A stretch of 36,550 bases of DNA from a virus: the IMG/VR virus record IMGVR_UViG_3300025073_000109, positions 1 through 36,550 of that record, one strand, 5' to 3'. Positions 15,638 to 24,701 of this stretch are shown here, piece by piece. The first letter of the stretch is position 1. The number at the start of each line of letters is the position of its first letter. The notes below the pieces were generated by a model, which made no database searches, was not told where the DNA came from, and worked only from the letters and a program-made list of their open reading frames with translations. A program made the position numbers and the translations under genes.

Positions 15638-18217
15638 ATGGCGAATTTGCTTGATATTTGGCCCGGCTATCAGAAACTCATCAACGAACCCGATTCGTGG
15701 ACTAAATATACACCAGCGGAACGGAAGTTGAAATATTGGGCCGGGTATCAACTGGCAATGCAGAAATACCCACAGTTCAAGGCTATGTCACAGGAACAGT
15801 TTCTCAATGATCCTTACACAGCCTTTCAAAATGTTGATCGGTATATCCAGAAACCGACGGCCAATGGAATACCCGATCCCAATGTTGAGCCGCTGACTAC
15901 AAAGGCAGCGAACTATGCCGCACCTGTTGTTAAGACGGAGCAACCCGTAACTCAGATAGTGGGAGCGACCCCGCAACAGCCTATATCGGCGGCTGATGCT
16001 TTGGCTGGAACTGGTACTACTTCCCCTGATATGGCGGCTGGTCAGCCGAGGGGAACAGGAAATATTAAGGGCTATGATGCTAATGGCAATCCGATTTACG
16101 AGTATAATGCTGACGGTACGGCCAATAACGCCACGGTTGTCTACCATAGCACGGATGAATTTGAACAGGCCAAGAAAGAACAAAACGATCAAGTTACCAG
16201 AGCTACCGTCACTAATGCACAGATGGGCGGAGATGTAAGCGGATCGGGTGCAACGCAATCTTTGAACGATGCTTCATGGTATTATGGTACTGGAGCGGAT
16301 TTTGCCAAGTACGGCAACTTCCCGTATGCTGCTGAAGATGAAGGCGGACGGACCTGGAAGCCCGGCGTTAATCTCGGACAGGAAGCGCAGAATCGCTACC
16401 TGGCGGGTGACCAATTCTTCCAGTGGTTGCCGAATGCGTTTCAGGCGGCAACTCAGGCTGTTCCGCAATCTGTTCCTACGCCTACATGGTCGAGCTTTTC
16501 ACAGGGCTTAACCGGCCCCGGTATGTGGGCCGCTGGTTATCCGCAGAATATTAATGTCGGCGGCAACGCTTTCCAGACGGGTCAGGCCCAGCAGGGCCAG
16601 CAGGCGCAGGGTGCTCAGTTCTCACCCTATAACACGACTGCGCCTTATGGATTCAGTCAGCAGCAGTACAACAAACAGCAGTTCCAGACTCCGTGGTATT
16701 CGGGACTATCTCAGACACCGTCTCAGGCCGGGACTCAGACCACAGGTGGCCCCTCTATAGCGGGAACGACTACAACCGATCAGGGTGGCCCTTCTCTTGC
16801 GGCTGTTAAACAGAAAGCCGACCCTAATGCGCCTCCGATTACAACGTGGCCTTTGAGTAACCGCTCTCAGATGAACACTCCGCAAGGGGTGAATAATCAG
16901 GCGGCGGGTCAGCCACAGTCTTACGCTTCTGCGTTCTCCAATGTCGGCAATCAGGCGCTTGGCAGTAACCAGTACGGCCAGTCAACGGTCAATCAACTGA
17001 GAGGACTTGCAAATCCGAATTACTATCAAGCTCCGACTAATACTTACGGTTCTCAGAATCTCAGGAATACTACGCAAGCTTATGCTCAGAATCCGGCTAT
17101 GGGTGCTGGCGGCAGGGCGCAAGCCACCGAAGGCGCGGTATCTAACACGGTTGCCGGGCAGTTAAATCAGAATCTTCGTAATGACCCGTTGTATGGACAG
17201 GCCCGGACGCAGTTATCTTCTCAACTTGGTGCAGGTTCGCCGGTCAATGCCATAACACAGCAGATTCAAAACTCATTGGGTCCGGTTGATGTCTATAACA
17301 AGCAGCTTCAGGATACACTGTATGCCGACCAGACCAGACGGCTCGACGAGGACTATACAAAACAGTTGCAAGATACGCAGGACTATTACAATTTTTACGG
17401 TCTTTCCGGTTCGAGCGCCGAAAAGAAGCAGATGGATTTACTGAAACAGAACGTGGACCGTCAGAAGCAGGACATAAGCAATACTCTGAACGCTCAGATG
17501 ATTCAGAAAGCCCAGACACTTGAAGGACAGAGGTTAGGCAATCTTACCGGAGCATTGACCGGCGTAAGCGGTACGCAACAGCAGGCTATCAACAGCGCGA
17601 TGGGGTTAATGGATTTGCCTGCCGCACAGCAGAGGGCGGCTGCCGGACTTGGGCTTGGACTACTCGGCCAGCAGCAGAGCGGCGCACAGAACGAATACGG
17701 TAATCTCATGGCGGCGCTGGCTGAAGCTCAAGGCGCTCAAGGACAGGCCGCTAATATTTCTCTCGGAGCGGCAGGCCAGAACTTTGCCAATACCGGACAG
17801 CAGGCTAATATTCTAGGTAGTCTGGCAAACCTCGGTATGCAGGGTTACGGTGCTGGCTCGGATACTTCACAGTGGCTTACGAATTACTTCGATCAGCTTG
17901 CTCAGACTCAGCGGGCTAATGCGGCGCAAGACTACACAATGGCGACTCAAGAATCCGCGACTCAGCAGCAGCAGCAGCAGCAGAACTACCAGAACTTGCT
18001 GCAACTCTTGGGCGTCGGGACCGGCCTGTACGATACTACCGGAACTCAGGGCTGGAACCAGATGAGGCTGACGGCTACCGATTTGGCGAACATGAGCCAG
18101 AATTGGAACCAACAGGCGGCGCAGAACTTGGCATCGAACAACTGGTGGCAACCGCTGTTAGGCGGACTGGCCTCAACCGCTTCAGCGGCGGCTGGCGCAC
18201 CGCGTTATTACAGTTAG
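15638..18217 (+). CDS. Large Gln/Ala/Gly-rich internal virion (ejection) protein candidate
   Basis: An 859-aa protein. The N-terminal 80 residues are helical and tryptophan/tyrosine-rich. The rest is low-complexity, rich in Gln, Ala, Asn, Gly, Thr and Pro, with segments such as QAQQGQQAQGAQF and a run of seven Gln near residue 780. A long helical part lies at about 545-700. It is followed by two more large proteins in the place where short-tailed phages encode ejection proteins. It may form a disordered or extended trans-envelope conduit. No enzymatic domain is visible. Confidence 0.68.
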   Translation: MANLLDIWPGYQKLINEPDSWTKYTPAERKLKYWAGYQLAMQKYPQFKAMSQEQFLNDPYTAFQNVDRYIQKPTANGIPDPNVEPLTTKAANYAAPVVKTEQPVTQIVGATPQQPISAADALAGTGTTSPDMAAGQPRGTGNIKGYDANGNPIYEYNADGTANNATVVYHSTDEFEQAKKEQNDQVTRATVTNAQMGGDVSGSGATQSLNDASWYYGTGADFAKYGNFPYAAEDEGGRTWKPGVNLGQEAQNRYLAGDQFFQWLPNAFQAATQAVPQSVPTPTWSSFSQGLTGPGMWAAGYPQNINVGGNAFQTGQAQQGQQAQGAQFSPYNTTAPYGFSQQQYNKQQFQTPWYSGLSQTPSQAGTQTTGGPSIAGTTTTDQGGPSLAAVKQKADPNAPPITTWPLSNRSQMNTPQGVNNQAAGQPQSYASAFSNVGNQALGSNQYGQSTVNQLRGLANPNYYQAPTNTYGSQNLRNTTQAYAQNPAMGAGGRAQATEGAVSNTVAGQLNQNLRNDPLYGQARTQLSSQLGAGSPVNAITQQIQNSLGPVDVYNKQLQDTLYADQTRRLDEDYTKQLQDTQDYYNFYGLSGSSAEKKQMDLLKQNVDRQKQDISNTLNAQMIQKAQTLEGQRLGNLTGALTGVSGTQQQAINSAMGLMDLPAAQQRAAAGLGLGLLGQQQSGAQNEYGNLMAALAEAQGAQGQAANISLGAAGQNFANTGQQANILGSLANLGMQGYGAGSDTSQWLTNYFDQLAQTQRANAAQDYTMATQESATQQQQQQQNYQNLLQLLGVGTGLYDTTGTQGWNQMRLTATDLANMSQNWNQQAAQNLASNNWWQPLLGGLASTASAAAGAPRYYS
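17963..17983 (+). repeat. CAG trinucleotide run (7 units)
   Basis: Seven consecutive CAG codons encode seven glutamines within the ejection-protein candidate. The run stays in frame with any change of whole units, so it could vary in length by slippage without inactivating the gene. Confidence 0.9.
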
Positions 18218-18227
18218 GAGAATCTAA

Positions 18228-19427
18228 ATGGCTTATCAGGGAGCATACGGTAATACCGCCATGCCACAGCAGACAGATGGTGGACATTGGTACGATATTC
18301 TGTCTAAGTTGCGGTCCGGCCTCAAGGGCGCTGGGCAGGGTATCGGACAGGGTGCTGGGGCTGTTGGACAAGGTGCGGCTTGGGCACTATCTTCAATCGG
18401 GCCGCAACTACCTGAGATTCTGAAGATACTTGGCTCAATCGGCAAGGGCGTGGGCCAGACCGCAACTATGGTAGGCCGTCAACTGCCTTATGCCGGGCCG
18501 CTGGTACAAGCCGGGGAATACGGTATTCTGAATGCGGTCGGCAAAGAAGATTCTCCGTGGGCGCAGGGGAACGCCTTCATACAGCGGGACAAGGAACAGG
18601 AAGCATGGGAAAAGATGACCGAACTGGCGAGGCTGGGAAAGGGGCTTGCTAATACGCAGACTGAACAGGTGAACGAGCAGAACAAGTGGGAACTGTCACA
18701 GAATCCGATGAAAGAACGAGACACCCTATTGGGGATTCAGAACAAAGAGCAGGAGTTACAGAAGGGCAAAATTGACATTGAGTCCGCGCAAACGAGACTT
18801 GCAAGTGATAAAGAAGCGCTTGCAAGATTAGAGGCAATAGCGAAAGACTACCCTTACAGTCAGCAAGTCCAAGACTTGATAAAAGAGGCTAAAGCCAAAA
18901 TAGCAAGCGAGGAGGCATTAGCTACGCAGCGGTTGTCTTATGCGGGTAAAAACCAAAGATGGGAACCGAGTGGCGGAAGGAATAATATCCCTAGTTGGAT
19001 CGAGACATCCGCAAAAGAATATGCCAAGACACATACGGCAGGTCTTAATCCATTAACTATTGATATTGCTGGCATACCGCAAAACTTACAAGTAGCTTTT
19101 GATGCTACTTATAAAAAGAAGTTCGATGAATTACTGAATACCTACAATCGCCAGAAAAGCGTAAGTGGCGGCTGGTCGATAATCCCGCAAGGCGGGGCAT
19201 CAACCTCAATGTCGGGAAACGCGGATGTTCAAGCGGGTGGAACGGCGGGCGCTCCGGGCGTAGATGAGCAGGTGCAGTTATTTTGGGAAAAGGTGCAAGG
19301 CGAAGGGATGGACCCGCAGGACTTATTGGGCCTGTTCATAACCGATGGAACCTTAGACCCAAGCAAGCCGGATGAAGCAGAAGTTATCAGGCAGATTAAA
19401 GAACAAATGGGAGCAATGGCTAAGTAA
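18228..19427 (+). CDS. Internal virion protein candidate, helical
   Basis: A 399-aa protein with TTAGGAG before its ATG. Residues 25-90 are Gly/Ala/Leu/Val-rich and could associate with membranes. Residues 105-235 are a long charged coiled-coil-like region (Glu/Lys/Gln-rich), and the C-terminus is acidic. It lies between two large ejection-protein candidates and overlaps the next gene (TAATG). A glycine-rich amphipathic N-terminus would suit insertion in the host envelope during DNA delivery. No family recognised. Confidence 0.62.
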   Translation: MAYQGAYGNTAMPQQTDGGHWYDILSKLRSGLKGAGQGIGQGAGAVGQGAAWALSSIGPQLPEILKILGSIGKGVGQTATMVGRQLPYAGPLVQAGEYGILNAVGKEDSPWAQGNAFIQRDKEQEAWEKMTELARLGKGLANTQTEQVNEQNKWELSQNPMKERDTLLGIQNKEQELQKGKIDIESAQTRLASDKEALARLEAIAKDYPYSQQVQDLIKEAKAKIASEEALATQRLSYAGKNQRWEPSGGRNNIPSWIETSAKEYAKTHTAGLNPLTIDIAGIPQNLQVAFDATYKKKFDELLNTYNRQKSVSGGWSIIPQGGASTSMSGNADVQAGGTAGAPGVDEQVQLFWEKVQGEGMDPQDLLGLFITDGTLDPSKPDEAEVIRQIKEQMGAMAK

Positions 19428-22354
19428 TGGCAATCACCCGCGAAATGATTTATGGCAAGCCACAGATGCAGCCCAATGGTGATCTGCCCGCTTCTTACGG
19501 GCCTACCATACGGGATTTGCTTGGGATGGCGCGTGGCGTTAAGCCCGAAATGGACGCGCAGGAATTGATCCGCATTGCCAATCTTGTAGGCCAAGGCAAG
19601 CGCAATATCACGATGTCGCAGAAATTGCAGGCGCTTGGTGGTGATCCTGAAAAGGCGATGAAACCTGCAATGGAAGAGCAGGGCGATCCGTCTGTCATAT
19701 CGAGAATTTTTAATGCACTCGACGTTGCTGGCGCTCCGGTGCGGTATGGCCTTGGTGAAGTAGCGGGTATGCCGCTTTATAATAAATCGGTCTATGGCGG
19801 TGACGGCAAGAGCAAGGTACAGTTCTCCGATATTATCCGTTATTTTCAAGACGCGGCTTTAGGTGGAAGTAAAGATACCGCTGGACAACGCTGGGCAAGG
19901 GGCGTTGGTGGTTTTGCCGGTGATGTTGCTACCGATCCGGTGAGTTTTCTTTCTTTCGGCGCTGGCTCCGGGGCAAAGATAGGCGGCAAGACATTGAGTA
20001 AGGCCGGGGCTAATATTGTAAAAAAAGCGGCTCCGACTTTTAATGCGGCCAAAGACAAGACAGCGGCAATGGAATCCGTAAAGGCAATGCTGGAACAAGC
20101 GGCAGGCAAAGGCGAAAAGGTTTACGCAACTTCCGGCACAAGATTATTCGGCCAGAAGATTGCGCCTGATCCGTTCTCCGCTATGGGCAAAGGTATTAAA
20201 AGTGGGTACAATACCCTCAAAGAATACGCCAATCCGGTCAACGCGGAAACAATGGGCCTTGGCCGCAAAATGGTTGGCGGAATTGTCAGTGGCGTTGAGG
20301 ATGTCGGTCGTGCAGTCAGTACAAAGTTTGGCCTGTCGGACGAATACCTTGATATGCGCCGGGCGTATGAGGATCAACTCAACTATGCCAATCTGAATAT
20401 CAAACAAGAAATGCAGGCTATATTCACGAAGGCTGACGGTAAGATGGCAAGCAGAAAAGAGCGTATTGCCATTGCCAAGTATATTGATGATCCGAGCCAT
20501 TTCTCAATCGCGCCTGACTTGAAACCCGTGGCGGATAATATCAAAAATAAGTTTACTCAGTTGGGCGAAAAATTAAAAGGCATGGACTTACTTGATGCCA
20601 CCAGAAGCGACTATATATCCCATAGTATCGGCAAAGGCTCGAAAGCCCTACCGAGATATTTGCAGATGGAAAAGACAGGCGGCAGGCTATCGCAGACCCT
20701 TGGCGGTGCAAGCAAAGAACGCTATTACGGAACGTTCTCTGAGCTATTCAAGGCACAGCCGGGATTGAAGTCTATCACGGAGCAAGATGCCGGTAAGATT
20801 CTTGGCCGCTATTGGGCCACTGCGGAAAAGAATATGGCCGCGAAGCAGTTTCTTGATAAGGTCGGCGGACTATCTCAGACAACCCAGGTTGGCGATGTAG
20901 CGCTGCGCACCCCGTTACAAGAGCGCATAGCAAGCGGACTGACGGATTTCCAAGACATAAAAGACATACCGATAAATATCGCCAAGGACTTAGCGCGGGT
21001 AGACAGTCCTAAGTATGTAAAAGGATTCATTGGGTACAGGCAGGCGCACTCCGCATGGAAGAACATGGTGACTACTTTCTCGCTTGGATTCCATGTAAGA
21101 AACTACGCCTCAAACCAGGTATTGAGTTCATTGGATGTCGGCAAGGAAATGCTCGATCCGAGGCTGTATCTGGATGCTATCGGCGTTCTCAATAAACGCG
21201 GCGGGAAGGTTGTGACCCGGCAGGGGCTTGAGTACAGCTATGATGATGTCCGCAAGCTGGCGGAGCAAAACGGTGTTATCGGTAGTAATTGGGGCAAGCC
21301 GTTTAATTCTATTTCCAGCGGGATACCTTCAATAGCTGGTAAACTTAACCCTATCACCTGGGGTAGAAACCTTGGCGGCAAGGTTGAAAACGAAGGCCGC
21401 ATGATTAACTTTATCGCCCATTTAAGGAAGGGTGATTCCCCGCTGGAGGCGGCCAAGGGCGTGGATAAAGCCCTGTTTAATTACTCCGATCTGACTAACA
21501 TGGACAGGGCTATTAAATGGGTTGTCCCATTTTTTACTTTTACGAAAAAACATGCTGAACTAACGGCGAAGACTTTGATTACCAATCCGGGACGGGTAAC
21601 AGCAGAGATACGCTTAGGTAAGAATATCGGTCAAGCTATTATAGGCGGGGATGAAGTATCGCAGGAGGACATGAAAGCATTGCCAGAGTTCTATCGGGAA
21701 GGATTGAAAATTGCCCGTTCAGTGGACAAAGGTACAGCGATTGAGATTCTTTCCGGGCTGGGTCTGCCGATTGAGGACTTGGAAGGCTACCCCATATTCA
21801 GCGGATGGCGGAGGCTTGGCGAGAAAGTAGTGGGACGCGGTACGCCTATTCTGAAGATTCCCGCAGAACTACTACTGGACAGGGACTTCTTCTTTGGTGC
21901 TCCATTACAGCCGGGCGGAGTGATAAGGCGGCCCGATGGTACTAACGCCGTAGCCTACAATAAAAGTTACCCGTTTATGAAGCTGGCTCCGCAGGCCGTT
22001 AAGGACTGGCTGGAATACGAAGAATTGCCCGGCAAGGACGGGAAGAGCCGTTATACGATTAATAGTTACAAGCTCAAGGGACTTGAAGCTGGCATGATCG
22101 CTCTTGCCGGAGTGTCCAAAGGCGTTACCGCGCCCCTGATATTCTCAAGGTGGTATCGGGATATTGGCAAAGTGACCGATACGTCAACGCCTTTAGTACC
22201 ACGCCTGCTTGACGCCTTGACCGGAGTGCGGACTTATGACCTGCCCGGAGCGTCTGATCTAAAAACAAGGGCGGCGCAAAGACGTATCCCGCAGGTGGGT
22301 AATTTACTGACTACCGCTTTATCAAAACAAGAACGCAAGCTGGGGATGAAATAA
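19427..22354 (+). CDS. Large internal virion protein with LPD38-like C-terminal region
   Basis: A 975-aa protein, the longest in the window. Glycine-rich amphipathic stretches occur around residues 140-200. Residues about 540-720 carry SLGFHVRNYASN, then a spacer, KVENEGRMINFIAHLRKGDSP, A-KGVDKALFNYSDLT and WVVPFFTFTKKH. This succession resembles the LPD38-type domain seen at the ends of large polyvalent phage proteins; the match is from memory of the pattern. No lytic transglycosylase or polymerase motif is visible. It probably travels in the virion and is ejected with the DNA. Confidence 0.68.
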   Translation: MAITREMIYGKPQMQPNGDLPASYGPTIRDLLGMARGVKPEMDAQELIRIANLVGQGKRNITMSQKLQALGGDPEKAMKPAMEEQGDPSVISRIFNALDVAGAPVRYGLGEVAGMPLYNKSVYGGDGKSKVQFSDIIRYFQDAALGGSKDTAGQRWARGVGGFAGDVATDPVSFLSFGAGSGAKIGGKTLSKAGANIVKKAAPTFNAAKDKTAAMESVKAMLEQAAGKGEKVYATSGTRLFGQKIAPDPFSAMGKGIKSGYNTLKEYANPVNAETMGLGRKMVGGIVSGVEDVGRAVSTKFGLSDEYLDMRRAYEDQLNYANLNIKQEMQAIFTKADGKMASRKERIAIAKYIDDPSHFSIAPDLKPVADNIKNKFTQLGEKLKGMDLLDATRSDYISHSIGKGSKALPRYLQMEKTGGRLSQTLGGASKERYYGTFSELFKAQPGLKSITEQDAGKILGRYWATAEKNMAAKQFLDKVGGLSQTTQVGDVALRTPLQERIASGLTDFQDIKDIPINIAKDLARVDSPKYVKGFIGYRQAHSAWKNMVTTFSLGFHVRNYASNQVLSSLDVGKEMLDPRLYLDAIGVLNKRGGKVVTRQGLEYSYDDVRKLAEQNGVIGSNWGKPFNSISSGIPSIAGKLNPITWGRNLGGKVENEGRMINFIAHLRKGDSPLEAAKGVDKALFNYSDLTNMDRAIKWVVPFFTFTKKHAELTAKTLITNPGRVTAEIRLGKNIGQAIIGGDEVSQEDMKALPEFYREGLKIARSVDKGTAIEILSGLGLPIEDLEGYPIFSGWRRLGEKVVGRGTPILKIPAELLLDRDFFFGAPLQPGGVIRRPDGTNAVAYNKSYPFMKLAPQAVKDWLEYEELPGKDGKSRYTINSYKLKGLEAGMIALAGVSKGVTAPLIFSRWYRDIGKVTDTSTPLVPRLLDALTGVRTYDLPGASDLKTRAAQRRIPQVGNLLTTALSKQERKLGMK

Positions 22355-22926
22355 TGGCTATAACTGCCGCTATGTTGCAAAAGGGTTGGACGCCGAAACG
22401 ACAGACTATTGACTTCGCGCCGATCAAGCAGACTCCTTTTGCGGATTATTGGGCCGGAGAACATGCGGCAACGAATGACCCTAATCTTGGGCCGTGGACA
22501 CCAGAGGAATATGAGAAATACAAATATACCAAAACAAGCGATTGGCTGAAGGAACATCCGAAAGACTATCAATCAAGCGATTTGTTGTCAAATTCGTGGT
22601 TAAGAGGGCTAACCAAAAATTCGCCAGCACAATCTATGAGCGGATTCGTCAGACCATTAGAGCACACGGTATTCGATGCAATTAAGAGTATTTCTGGTGC
22701 GGCCAAAAGCACTCCTGAAGCCATATCTAATATACCGAGTCAAGTCTTAAATCCGATATTGGATTCTGGAAAACAAATGATAAAGAATGTTCCTGATAAT
22801 ATAGACGCCGCCCTTAAGGAAGTTGACGATATATTGGGCGGTGCAAGAACGACATATATCTCCAAAGAAGCAAGGATGCAGAAGCTCCTACAGCAGATAT
22901 ATGAAATGATAGGTAAGAACAAATAA
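22354..22926 (+). CDS. Hypothetical late protein, possible minor virion component
   Basis: A 190-aa protein starting in a TAATG overlap with the 975-aa gene, so it is translationally coupled. It is mostly helical, with aromatic-rich residues 25-65 (FADYWAGEH, WTPEEYEKYKYTKTSDWL) and an amphipathic second half. It begins MAIT like its upstream neighbour. It has no membrane segment and no recognised domain. Its location between ejection proteins and the lysis cassette allows either assignment; a minor virion protein is my preference. Confidence 0.6.
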   Translation: MAITAAMLQKGWTPKRQTIDFAPIKQTPFADYWAGEHAATNDPNLGPWTPEEYEKYKYTKTSDWLKEHPKDYQSSDLLSNSWLRGLTKNSPAQSMSGFVRPLEHTVFDAIKSISGAAKSTPEAISNIPSQVLNPILDSGKQMIKNVPDNIDAALKEVDDILGGARTTYISKEARMQKLLQQIYEMIGKNK

Positions 22927-22941
22927 CCTCACGGAGCGCCC

Positions 22942-23214
22942 ATGAATGGCGAGGCATTAGAGATTATCAATGTACTGAACACACGGATGGACAACTTGCG
23001 GGTCGAACTGGCAAACGACATATCAGACTCCCGGAAGGAATTGCTGTCCAGCATAAGCACCTTAGAACGGCGAATCGCAGATAGAATCGCGGACGACCAG
23101 AAAGATCACAGGGCAATGAAACGGGGCTTGATCGGTGTTGGTAGTCTGGTATTCATATCTCTTGGGGCAAACGGCGGGCCTAAGTTGATTACATTGCTGG
23201 AGAGCTTACTGTGA
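22942..23214 (+). CDS. XhlA-like coiled-coil membrane protein, lysis cassette
   Basis: A 90-aa protein with CGGAG before its ATG. Residues 1-60 form a charged coiled coil (MDNLRVELANDISDSRKEL), then a basic KRG, then one hydrophobic segment (about 67-85). This matches the layout of XhlA-type proteins, which assist holins or anchor lysis proteins at the membrane. The next gene starts within its stop codon (GTGA). It could also be a spanin-like piece, though no signal or lipobox is visible. Confidence 0.66.
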   Translation: MNGEALEIINVLNTRMDNLRVELANDISDSRKELLSSISTLERRIADRIADDQKDHRAMKRGLIGVGSLVFISLGANGGPKLITLLESLL

Positions 23215-23633
23215 AGCTCCTACAGATAAGAACGGCACGGAGCGATGAAGGTACATTTGGACATTTAGTCCATAGGGACTTTCATCTGCACTCACTCGAA
23301 TTGCCTTGGCGCGACAATCAGCGCAGTATCTCTTGTATCCCCATTGGTATCTACACGGCCAAAGTGGATTCGACAGGCAAGTATCAATATTGGGAGATTG
23401 CGGATGTGCCTGATCGCGCCGAGATCGAGATTCATCCGGCAACATGGGCGGGCGATGTCTCTAAGGGATTCAAGTCTGACCTGCAAGGTTGTCTCTCTTA
23501 CGGCCTGCGGCGTGGCAGAATAGATAATCAGGAATGTATATTAGACTCAAGGGTTGCAATCGACCGCTTGAGGCAGTATATTGGTATAGAAGATTTTCAA
23601 CTTGAAATCATTGAACGCTTGGAGGTAGTATGA
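23211..23633 (+). CDS. DUF5675-like protein, candidate wall-active lysis enzyme
   Basis: A 140-aa protein with a GTG start overlapping the upstream TGA. Conserved features of DUF5675 proteins are visible: G-x-L near residue 17, SLELPWRDN (28-36), SCIPIGIY (41-48), VPDRAEIEIHPATWAGD (66-82) and LQGCLSYG (91-98). H75 and C94 are placed like the His and Cys of L,D-transpeptidase-type active sites. This family often sits in lysis cassettes, so it is the best endolysin candidate here. Catalysis is not proven for the family, and no other muramidase or amidase is visible. Confidence 0.72.
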   Translation: MKLLQIRTARSDEGTFGHLVHRDFHLHSLELPWRDNQRSISCIPIGIYTAKVDSTGKYQYWEIADVPDRAEIEIHPATWAGDVSKGFKSDLQGCLSYGLRRGRIDNQECILDSRVAIDRLRQYIGIEDFQLEIIERLEVV

Positions 23634-23803
23634 AGTGGTATCAATCCAAAACCAACTGGACTGTTATTATTACGGCGGTGGCGAATATAGTTTCTACCGT
23701 AACGGGCATCCAGCTGCCGGAGTATTTTAATGAAGTTATGGCCGGTATAGTTGTGATATTTCTGCGTCAGGGTGTTGCCAAGAGCGGCCCGGAGGGTAAC
23801 TAA
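23630..23803 (+). CDS. Holin-like two-segment membrane protein
   Basis: A 57-aa protein whose ATG overlaps the previous stop (ATGA) with GGAGG four bases upstream. The start MKWYQSKTNW, followed by a hydrophobic segment (11-28), a short loop (QLPEYFNEV) and a second hydrophobic segment (37-46) before a basic/polar tail, is the common layout of small phage holins. It would make membrane lesions that let the wall enzyme act at the end of the cycle. Confidence 0.76.
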   Translation: MKWYQSKTNWTVIITAVANIVSTVTGIQLPEYFNEVMAGIVVIFLRQGVAKSGPEGN

Positions 23804-23989
23804 ATGGCAAAACGCAAGTGGTGGCAGTATGTCCTCTTTTTTCTTCGTGCTGGTGCTAAAGCCGCCGAAGATGGTGACATAGGCTCTGGTAAGAAAACGG
23901 CCAAAGCGGGAGCCGTGGCCGGGGCAATACTAGACGAAACAGGAAAGATAATCAATGCCGAGGATACTGAACAAACGCCTCAGCCCTGA
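23804..23989 (+). CDS. Small lysis-region protein with amphipathic N-terminus
   Basis: A 61-aa protein whose ATG follows the holin-like stop without a gap. It has a basic aromatic start (KRKWWQYVLFFLRAGAKAA) that may insert in the membrane, then a Gly/Ala-rich stretch and an acidic tail. It has no SD of its own and probably depends on re-initiation after the holin-like gene. The family is not recognised. Confidence 0.66.
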   Translation: MAKRKWWQYVLFFLRAGAKAAEDGDIGSGKKTAKAGAVAGAILDETGKIINAEDTEQTPQP

Positions 23990-24065
23990 ACTGGTGAATC
24001 TGGTCGCTTATCTCACTATCGCCAGCTTGAGCCTTATTGTGTTCACAATGCTGATTCGGACTTGA
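23955..24065 (+). CDS. 36-aa single-pass membrane protein nested at the end of the lysis cassette
   Basis: The ATG at 23955 lies inside the previous gene in another frame, with AGGA ten bases upstream. The product begins MPRILNKRLSPE, followed by one hydrophobic segment to the C-terminus (about residues 13-33). The overlap and single membrane span recall nested lysis regulators, but there is no lipobox and the peptide is too short for a spanin. It is the last plus-strand gene before the convergent minus-strand set. Confidence 0.5.
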   Translation: MPRILNKRLSPELVNLVAYLTIASLSLIVFTMLIRT

Positions 24066-24108
24066 GGGTTTCCTACTGAATTGCGAACATGGAATTTATA
24101 ATCTATTT
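24066..24108. other. Convergent gap between plus- and minus-strand gene sets
   Basis: These 43 bp separate the last late gene from the last minus-strand gene. I see no GC-rich stem with a T-run on either strand, so termination here is not explained by an obvious intrinsic terminator. Confidence 0.6.
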
Positions 24109-24480
24109 TCACCTCTTGCCCTCTTCTATCTCTTGTAGGAACTTGTTCGCCTTTTCCAGCCAACCCACATGTTTACCTTGGAATGGCGGAGTATCATCAA
24201 TTAATTTAAGGGCCTCTTTTATAATGTCTATGGCCGCTTCAACGTTCTGATATTCAAAAAGCATCTTGCGTTCTGCAAATCTGCGACGCTGGTATTCATC
24301 TTGCCGTTGCCTGTTTAATTGATTATAAAGATCGCCCTTCTTGCCCAAGTGCCTATCTTTTAATGCCGCCAGTTCTTCTTGTGCCTCTATCAACTGTCGG
24401 ACAAATGTATCACACTGGTTTTCTTTTTGTTCCAGCGCAAGGGTGCATTCAGCTTTAAGTTCCTTGATGGTTTTTGTCAT
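24109..24480 (-). CDS. Coiled-coil hypothetical protein
   Basis: A 123-aa, highly charged protein with coiled-coil helices across residues 1-80 (KAECTLALEQKENQCDTF, QEELAALKDRH) and a second helical part ending EEGKR. The ATG overlaps the upstream stop (TAATG), so it is coupled. It is the terminal gene of the minus-strand array. No family recognised; it may be an adaptor or regulator that acts by protein contacts. Confidence 0.72.
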   Translation of the reverse strand: MTKTIKELKAECTLALEQKENQCDTFVRQLIEAQEELAALKDRHLGKKGDLYNQLNRQRQDEYQRRRFAERKMLFEYQNVEAAIDIIKEALKLIDDTPPFQGKHVGWLEKANKFLQEIEEGKR

Positions 24481-24701
24481 TATACCTCCGCCTTGAAGAA
24501 TCCTTCGGCTATAAGCCTTGCGCCGTTCTTGTACTCTCTGTAAATCTGCTTGCGATAGTCCGCGAATGATGTTCCGCCAATGTATAGGCTGTCAATAATC
24601 TTTCCATTACGGGAAGCCGTCAAGGTATTCCCGTTAATCACCTCGATATTATCATCCGCACTAAGGCTACTCGCCCAATACCTTAATTCACGAATCTTCA
24701 T
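24480..24701 (-). CDS. Hypothetical protein, 73 aa
   Basis: A short alpha/beta protein (MKIRELRYWASSLSAD start) with a central beta hairpin (VINGNTLTASRNGKIIDSLYIGG) and a helical end. It overlaps both neighbours by 1-4 bp. No domain recognised; it is listed because of SD spacing, coupling and a full-length clean frame. Confidence 0.65.
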   Translation of the reverse strand: MKIRELRYWASSLSADDNIEVINGNTLTASRNGKIIDSLYIGGTSFADYRKQIYREYKNGARLIAEGFFKAEV

